Positions 10,479 to 20,460 of a stretch of 64,000 nt of DNA are shown piece after piece (positions within the stretch are counted from its first letter, which is position 1; the number at the start of each line of letters is the position of its first letter). The translations under genes and the position numbers were made by a program. Origin of the DNA: Robiginitomaculum sp. (GTDB lineage Bacteria > Pseudomonadota > Alphaproteobacteria > Caulobacterales > Maricaulaceae); contig NVWK01000001.1 in the NCBI GenBank assembly GCA_002733605.1, positions 237,837 to 301,836 of the forward strand. The letters run 5' to 3'. Below the pieces are notes generated by a model. It saw only the letters and a program-made list of their open reading frames with translations. It did not search any database and had not been told where the DNA came from.

Positions 10479-13091
10479 ATGAATTTAGTGATTGTAGAAT
10501 CGCCGGCGAAAGCCAAAACAATTGAAAAATATCTTGGCAAAGATTATACAGTACTGGCCAGTTTCGGCCATGTTCGTGATCTGCCCTCCAAGACAGGATC
10601 TGTACGTCCTGACGAAGATTTTGCTATGGATTGGTCCATAGACGCAAGATCCAAAACCCGTATTAATGACATCGTCAACGCTCTTAAAGATGCAGACAAA
10701 CTTATTCTCGCAACTGACCCGGATCGTGAGGGGGAAGCCATCTCTTGGCATTTGCTTGAAGTTCTAAACAAGAAAAAAGCCCTAAAAGACAAACAGATTG
10801 AGCGGGTCGTTTTTAACGCTATTACTAAAAAATCTGTCACAGATGCAATTAAGGCACCCCGTGAACTAGATATGGAACTGGTCGAAGCCTATCTGGCCCG
10901 CCGTGCTCTTGACTATTTGGTTGGCTTTACCCTGTCGCCCGTTTTGTGGCGCAAACTCCCCGGCGCACGTTCTGCTGGACGGGTGCAATCTGTAACCCTG
11001 CGATTGATTTGTGAACGCGAAACGGAAATCGAACAGTTCAACTCCGAAGAATACTGGACAGTTGCTGCCGACATTGCCAGTTCTAAAGGCAAGAACTTTC
11101 CCGCCAACCTAGTCTCGCTCAACGGTGAAAAACTTAAAAAGTTTAGCCTAAACACCGAAGCGCTCGCACACGCAGCCCGTGACGCGGTCAAAGCCGTTTC
11201 CCTCTCTATTACGTCCGTCGAAGCCAAACCGGTAAAACGGCATCCACAACCACCATTCACGACTTCAACTTTGCAACAAGAAGCCAGCCGCAAACTTGGT
11301 TTTTCCGCCACACGCACAATGCAAACGGCCCAAAAACTTTATGAAGGTGTCGATATTGGCGGAGAGACCGTGGGTTTAATCACCTATATGCGGACAGATG
11401 GCGTTTCCATGGTCGGAGAAGCCATTACGGAAGTCCGCTCGGCAATTGGTAATAAATTTGGCGCACAATACGTGCCCGACAGTCCGCGCGTTTACAAAAC
11501 CAAGGCCAAAAACGCACAAGAAGCCCATGAAGCAATCCGGCCAACCAGTTTCACCCGCACGCCTGACGCGGTGCGTCTTTCTGGCGATCAAGCCAAATTG
11601 TATCAATTGATCTGGAACCGGGCCACCGCCAGCCAAATGGCCTCGGCCCAACTGGAACGCACAACCATCCTTATCGAAGATAGAGAAAAAACTGTTGGCC
11701 TGCGCACCACCGGATCGGTCGTTCGTTTTGACGGGTTTTTGACCCTTTACGTGGAAAGCGGCCATGAAAAAGATGGCGATTCTGTTCGCCTACCTGCCGT
11801 CACATCTGGCGATATGGTCATTGGTGAAAAAGTGGACGCGGAACAACATTTCACCCAACCTCCACCGCGCTTCAGTGAAGCTTCTTTGGTCAAACGCATG
11901 GAAGAACTGGGCATTGGCCGCCCATCGACCTACGCCTCCATTTTGAAGGTTTTGCAAGACCGCACCTATGTGACCCTCGACAAACGCCGGTTTATCCCCG
12001 ATGCAAAAGGCCGCCTTGTTGTTGCATTTCTCGAAGAATTTTTTACAAAATATGTCCAATATGATTATACGGCTGAGCTTGAAGAACGGCTGGATTTGGT
12101 CTCTGATGGCAAGTTGGAGTGGAAGAAGCTCCTCGCCAATTTTTGGGAAGGATTTTCCGCCCATGTAGACGGGACAAAAGATCTACGGGTGTCACAGGTT
12201 CTTGACGCTCTCAACATCGCGCTCGCCCCAATGGTTTTCCCGCAAAAAGATGATGGCAGCGATCCGCGTAAATGCCCGTCTTGTGACAAAGGCGAATTAA
12301 GCCTGAAAGTCAGCCGTTTTGGGGCTTTCGTCGGCTGCTCCGATTACCCTGAATGCAAATTCACCCGCCCCTTCGGCCAAAACGGCGAAGAGGCAGCCCC
12401 CACTGAGGATAAAGTTTTGGGTGTTGATCCTGACAGCGGTCTGGATGTGTGGTTGAAAAACGGTCGCTACGGCCCGTATGTACAACTCGGCGAAGACAAA
12501 AAACCGAAACGGACCAGCCTGCCTAAAACATGGCCATATGAGGACATGGATTTGTTCAAGGGCCTAAAACTACTGTCCCTCCCGCGCGAGATCGGGGACC
12601 ATCCAGAAGACGGCAAAAAAATCGTCGGCTCTCTTGGTCGTTACGGCCCCTATATTCTGCATGCGGGCACCTATGCCAATCTACAAGACATTGACGAAAT
12701 GTTCGAAGTTGGTCTCAACCGGGCTGTTATTCTACTCGCAGAAAAACGTGCTAAAGGTGGGTCACGCGGAGCCAGCGCTCTGAAAGAATTAGGTAATCAT
12801 CCCCAAACAAATAAACCGATCCGCGTCATGTCGGGACGGTATGGCCCTTATGTCAAATACGAAAAAGTCAACGCAACCATCCCTAAAGACGTTGACCCAA
12901 ATGATGTGACATTGGAAATGGCCGTTGAGTATATTGCGGCCAAACAGGCAAAAGGCGGCAAGAAGAAACCGGCAGCCAAGAAAAAGAAGGCCCCAGCGAA
13001 AAAGAAAGCGGCGGCTAAGAAAAAAACACCTGCAAAGAAGAAAACAGCGGCTAAAAAACCGGCAACGGCAAAGAAAACCACCGCCGAATAA
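10479..13091 (+). CDS. topA: DNA topoisomerase I
   Basis: MNLVIVESPAKAKTIEKYLG start at 10479; toprim, GLITYMRTDG active-site region, C-terminal zinc ribbon, three GRYGPY repeats, Lys/Ala-rich tail. Confidence 0.96.
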   Translation: MNLVIVESPAKAKTIEKYLGKDYTVLASFGHVRDLPSKTGSVRPDEDFAMDWSIDARSKTRINDIVNALKDADKLILATDPDREGEAISWHLLEVLNKKKALKDKQIERVVFNAITKKSVTDAIKAPRELDMELVEAYLARRALDYLVGFTLSPVLWRKLPGARSAGRVQSVTLRLICERETEIEQFNSEEYWTVAADIASSKGKNFPANLVSLNGEKLKKFSLNTEALAHAARDAVKAVSLSITSVEAKPVKRHPQPPFTTSTLQQEASRKLGFSATRTMQTAQKLYEGVDIGGETVGLITYMRTDGVSMVGEAITEVRSAIGNKFGAQYVPDSPRVYKTKAKNAQEAHEAIRPTSFTRTPDAVRLSGDQAKLYQLIWNRATASQMASAQLERTTILIEDREKTVGLRTTGSVVRFDGFLTLYVESGHEKDGDSVRLPAVTSGDMVIGEKVDAEQHFTQPPPRFSEASLVKRMEELGIGRPSTYASILKVLQDRTYVTLDKRRFIPDAKGRLVVAFLEEFFTKYVQYDYTAELEERLDLVSDGKLEWKKLLANFWEGFSAHVDGTKDLRVSQVLDALNIALAPMVFPQKDDGSDPRKCPSCDKGELSLKVSRFGAFVGCSDYPECKFTRPFGQNGEEAAPTEDKVLGVDPDSGLDVWLKNGRYGPYVQLGEDKKPKRTSLPKTWPYEDMDLFKGLKLLSLPREIGDHPEDGKKIVGSLGRYGPYILHAGTYANLQDIDEMFEVGLNRAVILLAEKRAKGGSRGASALKELGNHPQTNKPIRVMSGRYGPYVKYEKVNATIPKDVDPNDVTLEMAVEYIAAKQAKGGKKKPAAKKKKAPAKKKAAAKKKTPAKKKTAAKKPATAKKTTAE

Positions 13092-13114
13092 ATCAGACGA
13101 GATACGGGCAGATC

Positions 13115-15370
13115 ATGAATATTACACGCGAGACCCTACTTCAAACGGTTCGCGATACAGATACGGAACTGACCAAGCGCGGCCTTGTACGCGCCCTTGG
13201 CCTGTCGGGCGATGACCGGCGTGAACTTCGTACATTGTTAAGCGAACTGGTTGAAGACGGCACACTTATCCGCACAGACCGTCGCACCTATCGGTGTGCG
13301 GACACTTTGCCGAATGTCATGGTCGTTTGCATAGATCATATAGACGACCATGGTGATCTTGTAGGTGTCCCCGCGCGCTGGGAAGGCAAGCCCCCCCCTC
13401 CGACCATCCTCGTCCTTGAGAAAAAACACCACAAAAAATCCGGCCCGCCTCGTGCCACAAAAACACTTGGGGTTGGCGATCGCGCCCTCTGCCGCATCTC
13501 GAAAAAGGATGAGGGGTACCGCGGAGAAATCATTAAAACCCTTGGCCAAGGCCCCCGCACCGAATTGGGTGTCGTGGTTAAAGGCGGGCGCGGCTGGCGC
13601 ATTCGTCCGGTCGCCAAAGGCTCTCGCTATGACCATTTGCCCCAACGCGGACAAATGGAAGCTCTGCAACTTAAAGACCAAGACCTCGTCTTGTATGAAC
13701 TCACCTCTGCCCGTAACAAAGGCGACCGCATTGCCCGTGTCACAGAAGTTTTAGGCAGCGCCGACCATCCACGTTCCGCCTCGATCATCTCGCTTTATGC
13801 CCATAATATTCCCCTCGGGTTTAGTGGTGACGAACTGGCCGAAGCCCAATCCCTCACCCTACCCAAACTGGACAAATACCGCAAAGATATCCGCGACATC
13901 CCTCTCCTGACCATCGACCCCGATGACGCCAAAGATTTCGATGACGCCATATTCGCCCGTCCCGATGACAATGCGAGAAACGAAGGCGGACATATTGTCT
14001 GGGTTGCGATTGCCGATGTCAGCGCCTATGTCCGCCCCGGTAGCGCTCTTGACAAGGGTGCGTTCAAGCGCGGAAACTCCGTCTACTTGCCGGATCGTGT
14101 CGAACCAATGCTCCCCGAAGAGCTGTCCGCAGATTTATGCTCTCTACGCCCCAATGAAGACCGCGCCTGTCTGGCTGTACGGATGCGGTTTAATGCACAA
14201 GGGGATAAAATAGACCATAAATTTGTGCGTGGCCTGATGCGTTCCCACGCACGCCTTACCTATTCACAAGCCCAAACCGTTTTCAAACGCGATGGCGAAA
14301 TTGCCAAAGAAGCTGTGCCTGTCACCGATATCCTCTCCGATATTTTTGCTGCCTATACATCCGTAAAGATTGCGCGTGAACGACGCGGGCCCCTCAACAT
14401 TGAAATGCCCGAACGCCGTGTCCGCGTAGACGAAAAGGGCAATGTAACCAGTATTGAAGTTCGGGAACGCTTCGACGCCCATAAACTCGTCGAAGAATTT
14501 ATGATCCAGGCCAATGTCGCCGCCGCGCAAGCCTTGGATAGTAAAAATGCAGAGCTTATCTACCGGGTACATGAACCTCCAGGATACGATAAATTACAAG
14601 GCCTATCAGATTTCTTGCCAGCTCTTGACTTAAAATGGTCAATGGGAGAGCGCGTCACACCAAAAAGGTTTAATCGCCTTATCGAAAAAGCACGCGAGAA
14701 TGATCTGGCTGAAACTGTCAGCATGTCAGTTCTACGCACCCAGATGCAAGCCTATTACGGCCCCAAAAATGGTGGGCATTTCGGGCTAAACCTGACCCAT
14801 TATGCCCATTTTACCTCCCCAATCCGCCGCTATGCAGACTTGATTGTCCACCGCGCCCTGATCAAAGCTTTTAATCTTGGTGACGATGGATCAAGCGCCG
14901 AAGAACTGACACGGCTCAAAGAAATCTCGGAGCACATAAGCGATACGGAACGCCGCGCTATGGCGGCCGAACGCGATGCCAAAGACCGCTATGTTGCCGC
15001 CTATCTACAAGACCGTGTCGGGGCAGAATTTGAAGGCCGCATTGCTGGCGTCACCGGCGCAGGCCTGTTCGTACAACTTGACGAAACCGGCGCAGACGGG
15101 TTTGCACCTGTCAGTCAGCTCGGACTTGAGCGCTATATTTTTGACGAAAAATCAAAGTCCCTGATCGGAGCAGAGACGGGCGGTACCTATAAATTCGGAC
15201 GTCGGGTCACAGTGCGCCTGCTCGAAGCCACCCCTCTGACCGGCGGTCTTCTCTTCGAAATTTTGACAAAACCCGAAAAAGGCAAACGCCCCAAACATTT
15301 GCCGACAAGCCACTACCGCAAGCGCGGCCCAAACAAGGGTGGCTATAAGGGAAAACGGCGACGGAAATAG
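13115..15370 (+). CDS. rnr: ribonuclease R
   Basis: DDAKDFDDAIFA, YLPDRVEPMLPEELS, HFTSPIRRYADLIVHR, S1 domain, basic tail. Confidence 0.95.
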   Translation: MNITRETLLQTVRDTDTELTKRGLVRALGLSGDDRRELRTLLSELVEDGTLIRTDRRTYRCADTLPNVMVVCIDHIDDHGDLVGVPARWEGKPPPPTILVLEKKHHKKSGPPRATKTLGVGDRALCRISKKDEGYRGEIIKTLGQGPRTELGVVVKGGRGWRIRPVAKGSRYDHLPQRGQMEALQLKDQDLVLYELTSARNKGDRIARVTEVLGSADHPRSASIISLYAHNIPLGFSGDELAEAQSLTLPKLDKYRKDIRDIPLLTIDPDDAKDFDDAIFARPDDNARNEGGHIVWVAIADVSAYVRPGSALDKGAFKRGNSVYLPDRVEPMLPEELSADLCSLRPNEDRACLAVRMRFNAQGDKIDHKFVRGLMRSHARLTYSQAQTVFKRDGEIAKEAVPVTDILSDIFAAYTSVKIARERRGPLNIEMPERRVRVDEKGNVTSIEVRERFDAHKLVEEFMIQANVAAAQALDSKNAELIYRVHEPPGYDKLQGLSDFLPALDLKWSMGERVTPKRFNRLIEKARENDLAETVSMSVLRTQMQAYYGPKNGGHFGLNLTHYAHFTSPIRRYADLIVHRALIKAFNLGDDGSSAEELTRLKEISEHISDTERRAMAAERDAKDRYVAAYLQDRVGAEFEGRIAGVTGAGLFVQLDETGADGFAPVSQLGLERYIFDEKSKSLIGAETGGTYKFGRRVTVRLLEATPLTGGLLFEILTKPEKGKRPKHLPTSHYRKRGPNKGGYKGKRRRK

Positions 15371-15379
15371 AGTATAAAG

Positions 15380-16147
15380 CTAGGTTAGAACTTGATACGG
15401 ATCCTGGCCAACGGATCTGCACATTTCGTGTACTCGGTTATATTCAACAGGCACAGAAAACCCCATACGCTTGCGCGCCGCCTCAAGCGGTTCAGCCAAC
15501 AAAGACGGGATGTCCTGATAGGAAATACCCAGAGAGTTCTTGCCCGTACGTTTGCCTTCAAACACCGCTTTCATAACCGGCGCACCTTTCGGCGCCAGTT
15601 TCTTAATCTCACGCCCACCCATAACCGATATAAAAATCACGCCCGGACTACGGTTATGACCATAAGAAACAGCAAGTACACAGGCCTCGCCCAAAGCATC
15701 GCGTCCATATCCGGTGAGCACATGCATCAAATCATGGGTGTCACGCAAGCGGTTGCTATACCATTCGACCAGATCGTCATAATGTTCAACCTTATCGCCA
15801 AACTTGTCGTATTCTGCCACAAGCCCGGCCGCACTTAGCCCTTCGCTCTCCATAAAATCCACATAGGCGCGACCAACCGTGCCTTCCGGCAATTTACGAA
15901 TCGCGTCATGATCATCCAGAATCGGAGGCAGAAAACGTTTGTTTTTTATGTGCTGCTTGCCTTCAGAGCTACGCGCAAACCGTTTCAGGTCACGCAAAAA
16001 AGATTTGCCACTAAGCGCCTGAATAATGTGGAACACCTGTTCAGTATCTTCTTTATCAGCAACCAGATTACGAAAATGCCGGAGAGCTTTTAGCGGACGC
16101 ATGCGCATCGTCTTACGATCTGGATGAACCATCTGGGTATTGCTCAT
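15380..16147 (-). CDS. Coq4 family protein
   Basis: RDTHDLMHVLTGYGRDALGEA resembles the Coq4 HDxxH-type motif. Confidence 0.8.
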   Translation of the reverse strand: MSNTQMVHPDRKTMRMRPLKALRHFRNLVADKEDTEQVFHIIQALSGKSFLRDLKRFARSSEGKQHIKNKRFLPPILDDHDAIRKLPEGTVGRAYVDFMESEGLSAAGLVAEYDKFGDKVEHYDDLVEWYSNRLRDTHDLMHVLTGYGRDALGEACVLAVSYGHNRSPGVIFISVMGGREIKKLAPKGAPVMKAVFEGKRTGKNSLGISYQDIPSLLAEPLEAARKRMGFSVPVEYNRVHEMCRSVGQDPYQVLT

Positions 16148-16359
16148 GATCTATCACTCCTCATTTCCCTAAAAAAGTCTAACCAATCCACACAGTAACG
16201 GCAAGACGCGCAAACGAATGCCCAACATGCACGGATGAAGACATGGGCACGCATGCGTGCAAAAGCAGACGACCATGGATAGCATGACAATCAATAGGGA
16301 AATATGAAGGCCCACAAAATTTCCTATACAAGCATTTCGACACGCCTTAGGTAGCAAGA

Positions 16360-17061
16360 ATGATTCAAATTCCGAAACCTGTCCTCGGACGCACGGCACC
16401 ACGCCCTAAGCTGGCCTCGACCATCGTGCTTTTGCGCACCAAAAAGGGCGTGCAACAAATCCTGATGGGCAAACGTTCGGTAAAACACGACTTTATGCCA
16501 AGCGTTTATGTGTTTCCGGGTGGACGGGTTGACCCGGCAGACAGTTACGCGCCCGCACTCGACAGCCCCAACGCCCGCACACGCGAAATACTGGAAGCCG
16601 CCATGACACCGGCCCGCGCCCGCGCCTGTATATTGGCAGCCGTGCGCGAAACCTTCGAAGAAACATCCCTGGTCCTGGGCGAGAAAGCAAAACCCCAAAG
16701 CGCCATAAACGATCCCTCATGGAAGGCTTTTCACGCTCAGGGATATCTGCCCAACATCTCCAACATCGAAGTCTTTGGTCGTGCGATTACCCCCCCGCAC
16801 CGGGACAAAAGATTTGATACATGGTTCTTCTTGGCCCGACTCAACTCGGAAACAGCTAATCGACATTTTCAAAACAGTGCAGAACTTGTTGATACAAATT
16901 GGTTTTCACTTGATGAAGTGAAACGCCTAAAAATGCACAGGGCCACAGAAATGATGCTGGGCCAACTCGCTCAATATCTGGAATATGACAATCCACCTCC
17001 TAACGTATTTTTCTCGCGCGCCATAAGAGGGAAATTCCAGTTTTCACGGTATCCGGAATGA
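16360..17061 (+). CDS. NUDIX hydrolase
   Basis: FPGGRVDPAD... AAVRETFEETSLVLGE Nudix-like box. Confidence 0.85.
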   Translation: MIQIPKPVLGRTAPRPKLASTIVLLRTKKGVQQILMGKRSVKHDFMPSVYVFPGGRVDPADSYAPALDSPNARTREILEAAMTPARARACILAAVRETFEETSLVLGEKAKPQSAINDPSWKAFHAQGYLPNISNIEVFGRAITPPHRDKRFDTWFFLARLNSETANRHFQNSAELVDTNWFSLDEVKRLKMHRATEMMLGQLAQYLEYDNPPPNVFFSRAIRGKFQFSRYPE

Positions 17062-18257
17062 GTACGACTACAAACAGCTCTGAACCAACCTTAAGCCGCG
17101 CCCAAAAGAACGGCATCATCACGGCGATCACCTGCACAGGATCCGCCGCGCTTGGGTTTGGCTATTCAGCCCCCCTCATCTCGCAAAATCTCGAACGTAT
17201 GACAAGTTCCGGGGCTTTGCTTGGCTGGCTGATCTCGATCGGCGCAGTCACAACCATATTGCTCACCCCTTTTGTTCCGAAACTGCTCAACCGCTTCAAT
17301 GCAAAATGGATCATGGTCCTGGCATTGATATTCGGGGCCCTGTCGATTCCACTGTTTAAAATATTCATGTATCCCGAGGCCTGGTTTGTGATCCGGTTTA
17401 TTGAAGGATGTGCCTTCACAATCTTGTTTGTCGTCGCAGAGACATGGATCAACCAACTCGCGCCCGAACATCTAAGGGGACGGATACTCGGCATGTACGG
17501 CACAGCTCTGGCCGGAGGTTTCGGCCTAGGCAGCGGTATTGCCGTATTTACCGGCATTGATGGCTGGTTTCCGTTTTTATTCGGAGCCAATTTATTCCTG
17601 TTAGGACTCATCCCGTTCATCCTGCTGCGCACCGCCACAAATGTTGTCCCGCCCCCGAAAGAACATTCCCGGTTCAGCTCGACATTAAAGATCATATTAG
17701 CCGCCCCCTCACTCATTGCCTGCGGTATTGTATTTGGCGCGATTGAACAGGTGATCTTTCATTTCCTCCCTGTCTACGCTACCCGTTTGGGCAATACGGA
17801 ACATATGGCCCGTATTCTCCTGCTCATCGCCACCCTTGGAAATGCATTATTTCAATACCCGATGGGCATGTTAACGGATCGGATCAACCGTGAAAAACTC
17901 ATGGTCTTTCTTATGGGGGTAGCGTTTATAGGGCCGGTTTTTATGGCCTTGGCAGGTACAAATTTTTACCTACTCGCAGGCTTCGTGTTTTTCTATATAG
18001 GGCTAACAACAGCCATATATACGGTTGGCCTGGTCTTGCTGGCAGAACGCTTCAAGGGTCATACGATGTCCGCTGCAAACGCAGCTTTTATCTTTGCCTA
18101 TGGCATTGGGTCGTTCATTGTGCCCCCGATTTGCGGCATCATGATGGACGTTTTCAGACCATACGGCTTTATGTGGACGCTTGCCGCTCTCGGCGCATGC
18201 GGGTTTATATTGGTATGGGTAAGAAACCACCTGAGAAAACCGCGTCAAAATGGTTGA
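17058..18257 (+). CDS. MFS transporter
   Basis: 12-TM-like hydrophobic pattern, GRILGMYGTALAGGFGLG, MGMLTDRINREKLM. Confidence 0.85.
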   Translation: MSTTTNSSEPTLSRAQKNGIITAITCTGSAALGFGYSAPLISQNLERMTSSGALLGWLISIGAVTTILLTPFVPKLLNRFNAKWIMVLALIFGALSIPLFKIFMYPEAWFVIRFIEGCAFTILFVVAETWINQLAPEHLRGRILGMYGTALAGGFGLGSGIAVFTGIDGWFPFLFGANLFLLGLIPFILLRTATNVVPPPKEHSRFSSTLKIILAAPSLIACGIVFGAIEQVIFHFLPVYATRLGNTEHMARILLLIATLGNALFQYPMGMLTDRINREKLMVFLMGVAFIGPVFMALAGTNFYLLAGFVFFYIGLTTAIYTVGLVLLAERFKGHTMSAANAAFIFAYGIGSFIVPPICGIMMDVFRPYGFMWTLAALGACGFILVWVRNHLRKPRQNG

Positions 18258-18342
18258 CATGGAGATAATCATAAGTATGTTCCCGCTTCAGATTAAGGGC
18301 TCATCTTACATGAATTTGGGCTAAATATTTAAGGACACCGTC

Positions 18343-18510
18343 ATGGCGAAGCCAACCACAGTTAAAATCCGTTTGAACTCCACCGCCGGAACCGGATATT
18401 TCTACGTCACCAAGAAAAATGCCCGCACAATGACGGACAAAATGGTTAAAAAGAAATATGATCCCGTTGTTCGCAAACACGTTGATTTCAAAGAAGGCAA
18501 AATCAAATAG
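18343..18510 (+). CDS. rpmG: 50S ribosomal protein L33
   Basis: 55-aa ORF below the ORF track cutoff: [55 protein letters not shown]. Confidence 0.96.
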   Translation: MAKPTTVKIRLNSTAGTGYFYVTKKNARTMTDKMVKKKYDPVVRKHVDFKEGKIK

Positions 18511-18534
18511 GCATAAGCCTGTTATTTTGTGATG

Positions 18535-18561
18535 AAAAAGCCGCGGATTACGCGGCTTTTT
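18535..18561. terminator. bidirectional Rho-independent terminator between rpmG and pleD
   Basis: AAAAAGCCGCG-GATTA-CGCGGCTTTTT, perfect 11-bp stem. Confidence 0.85.
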
Positions 18562-19909
18562 GTATTTCTGCACCCTCGACACGATTACGGCCCTTTTGCT
18601 TGGCCCTATAAAGAGCATCATCGGCACGTTTGAACACATCGCGGAATTTATCGCCCGCGTACACTTCGGCCACCCCAGCACTGACACAAACACTAAAAGC
18701 CTGACCATCCACATGAATGGGTGTGCCTCCGATAAGCGCCCGCACCCGGTCTGCGGCCAACAAAGCAGCATCCTGTGTTGCATCCGGCATCGCCACAACA
18801 AATTCTTCACCGCCATAGCGGCTAACAATATCTATACACCGCATATTGGAAGCCAAACGCGCGGCAATCTCTTTTAAAACAGTGTCGCCCGTATCGTGAC
18901 CCAGAATATCATTCACCCGTTTAAAATGATCTACGTCAAACACGACAACACTAAACGGTGTGCCCGTTTCAGCCAATTCGTCAAACAGAGGCGCAACTGA
19001 GCGATCAAAATAACGACGATTACCAAGACCGGTAAGCGGGTCTGTAACCACCATTTCAAGACTTTCGTTAAAGTCTTCTTTCAAACTATCCGCATAGAAC
19101 TTCCGCTTAAGCTGCGTATTGGCGCGGGCTAACAGCTCTTGACGCTCAACCGGGCGCATCAATGTATCATTGATGCCAATATCATAGGCGCGTACCAATT
19201 TCGCCTGATCTTCAGGATTACCAATGGCTAAAATAGGGATGTCGCGGGTTTTAGCATCAGAGCGCATACGCGCACAAAGCCGCAACCCGTCAAATTTTTC
19301 GGATGTAAGGCTGATAATCACCAAATCCATATTCATACCAGCCTGCTCAAGCGCCCCTTTCGGGTCGGACTGCAAAATCACTTCATGGGTTTCCTGCAAC
19401 GGTCCCGCCAATTTTTCCAATTTACGAATATGATCATCAACGATGAGGATGCGCCCATGACGTTTATCCAGCCGGTCCAAAATAGGACGCGAAGTCTCGA
19501 TAGAATGCCCGGTGTGGCTCAACAATTGATCTGTCACCATCTTCAACCGCAAGAGAGATTTCACCCGTGCCATCAAATTAAAATCATCAATTGGCTTGGT
19601 AATAAAATCGTCCGCACCCGCTTTCAATCCGCGAATACGGTCTTTACTTTCTTCCAGCGCTGTCACCATGATAACAGGGATATGCCAGGTTTCAGGATCA
19701 CTTTTCAAGCGCATACAGGTTTCAAACCCGTTCATGCCCGGCATCATAGCATCCAGTAAAATAAGATCTAATTTTTCATTTTTAGCAATATCAAGCGCTT
19801 TTGTTCCGCTCATTGCAGTGACAACATCATAATATTGAGCCGCCAGCTTAACCTCCAGCAAGTGAAGGTTTGGCGCCAAATCATCAACAACCAGTATGCG
19901 CGCACTCAT
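18548..19909 (-). CDS. pleD: PleD-type response regulator (REC-REC-GGDEF diguanylate cyclase)
   Basis: Two receiver domains, then DPLTGLGNRRYFD and SRYGGEEFVV. Confidence 0.93.
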   Translation of the reverse strand: MSARILVVDDLAPNLHLLEVKLAAQYYDVVTAMSGTKALDIAKNEKLDLILLDAMMPGMNGFETCMRLKSDPETWHIPVIMVTALEESKDRIRGLKAGADDFITKPIDDFNLMARVKSLLRLKMVTDQLLSHTGHSIETSRPILDRLDKRHGRILIVDDHIRKLEKLAGPLQETHEVILQSDPKGALEQAGMNMDLVIISLTSEKFDGLRLCARMRSDAKTRDIPILAIGNPEDQAKLVRAYDIGINDTLMRPVERQELLARANTQLKRKFYADSLKEDFNESLEMVVTDPLTGLGNRRYFDRSVAPLFDELAETGTPFSVVVFDVDHFKRVNDILGHDTGDTVLKEIAARLASNMRCIDIVSRYGGEEFVVAMPDATQDAALLAADRVRALIGGTPIHVDGQAFSVCVSAGVAEVYAGDKFRDVFKRADDALYRAKQKGRNRVEGAEIQKAA

Positions 19910-19916
19910 GGCCGCG

Positions 19917-20294
19917 CTAACCTAAAAATTTGCGAATAGTCGCCAAAAATGACGATACAGCAATCGGCTTGGAAATATAGGCCTGACAGCCCCCATCCCG
20001 AATGCGCTTCTCGTCACCCTTCATGGCAAAGGCCGTCACGGCAACAATAGGAATATCTGCCAATGCCTTGTCATCCTTGATCCATTTGGTCACTTCCAAC
20101 CCCGAAACTTCGGGAAGTTGAATGTCCATGAGAATCAAATCCGGCTTATAACTCTTGGCAATAGCAATCGCCTTCAGCCCCTCACGGGTTTCGCGGGTTT
20201 CATAGCCATGCGCCCCCAGTAAATCCGAGAACAGCTTCATATTCAGCTCATTGTCTTCGACAATCAATATTTTCTTAGGTATCGCTTGCAACAT
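19917..20294 (-). CDS. divK: cell-cycle response regulator DivK
   Basis: Single REC domain: [26 protein letters not shown]...[21 protein letters not shown]; adjacent to pleD. Confidence 0.93.
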   Translation of the reverse strand: MLQAIPKKILIVEDNELNMKLFSDLLGAHGYETRETREGLKAIAIAKSYKPDLILMDIQLPEVSGLEVTKWIKDDKALADIPIVAVTAFAMKGDEKRIRDGGCQAYISKPIAVSSFLATIRKFLG

Positions 20295-20381
20295 ATCACC
20301 ATTTCACCATTTCGCGCTTAAGCGCCTGTTTTGACACTGGCCATTAAACACGAATATTCTTAAATAACGGTGTTCATGCCA

Positions 20382-20396
20382 GTAACCATTTGTTAA
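20382..20396. promoter_or_regulatory. candidate CtrA-type box (GTAA-N7-TTAA)
   Basis: One mismatch from TTAA-N7-TTAA, in the divK upstream region. Confidence 0.35.
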
Positions 20397-20398
20397 AA

Positions 20399-20413
20399 GA
20401 ACATAGGGCGAAC
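20399..20413. promoter_or_regulatory. candidate LexA/SOS box (GAAC-N7-GAAC) upstream of dinB
   Basis: GAACATAGGGCGAAC equals the reverse complement of the alphaproteobacterial GTTC-N7-GTTC consensus; 48 bp upstream of the dinB ATG. Confidence 0.75.
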
Positions 20414-20460
20414 ACAATAAAAAACCGTAAACGTCTGGAAAGGTTCTTTTCGCTAGAAAT

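Noticed and set aside
12848-13081. Minus-strand ORF looking like a Phe/Ala-rich membrane protein (MVFFAVAGFLAAVFFFAG...)
   Set aside because: Artefact of reading the Lys/Ala-rich TopA tail (AAG/AAA/GCG codons) in antisense. The same applies to 49798..50144 opposite the RpoD N-terminus.
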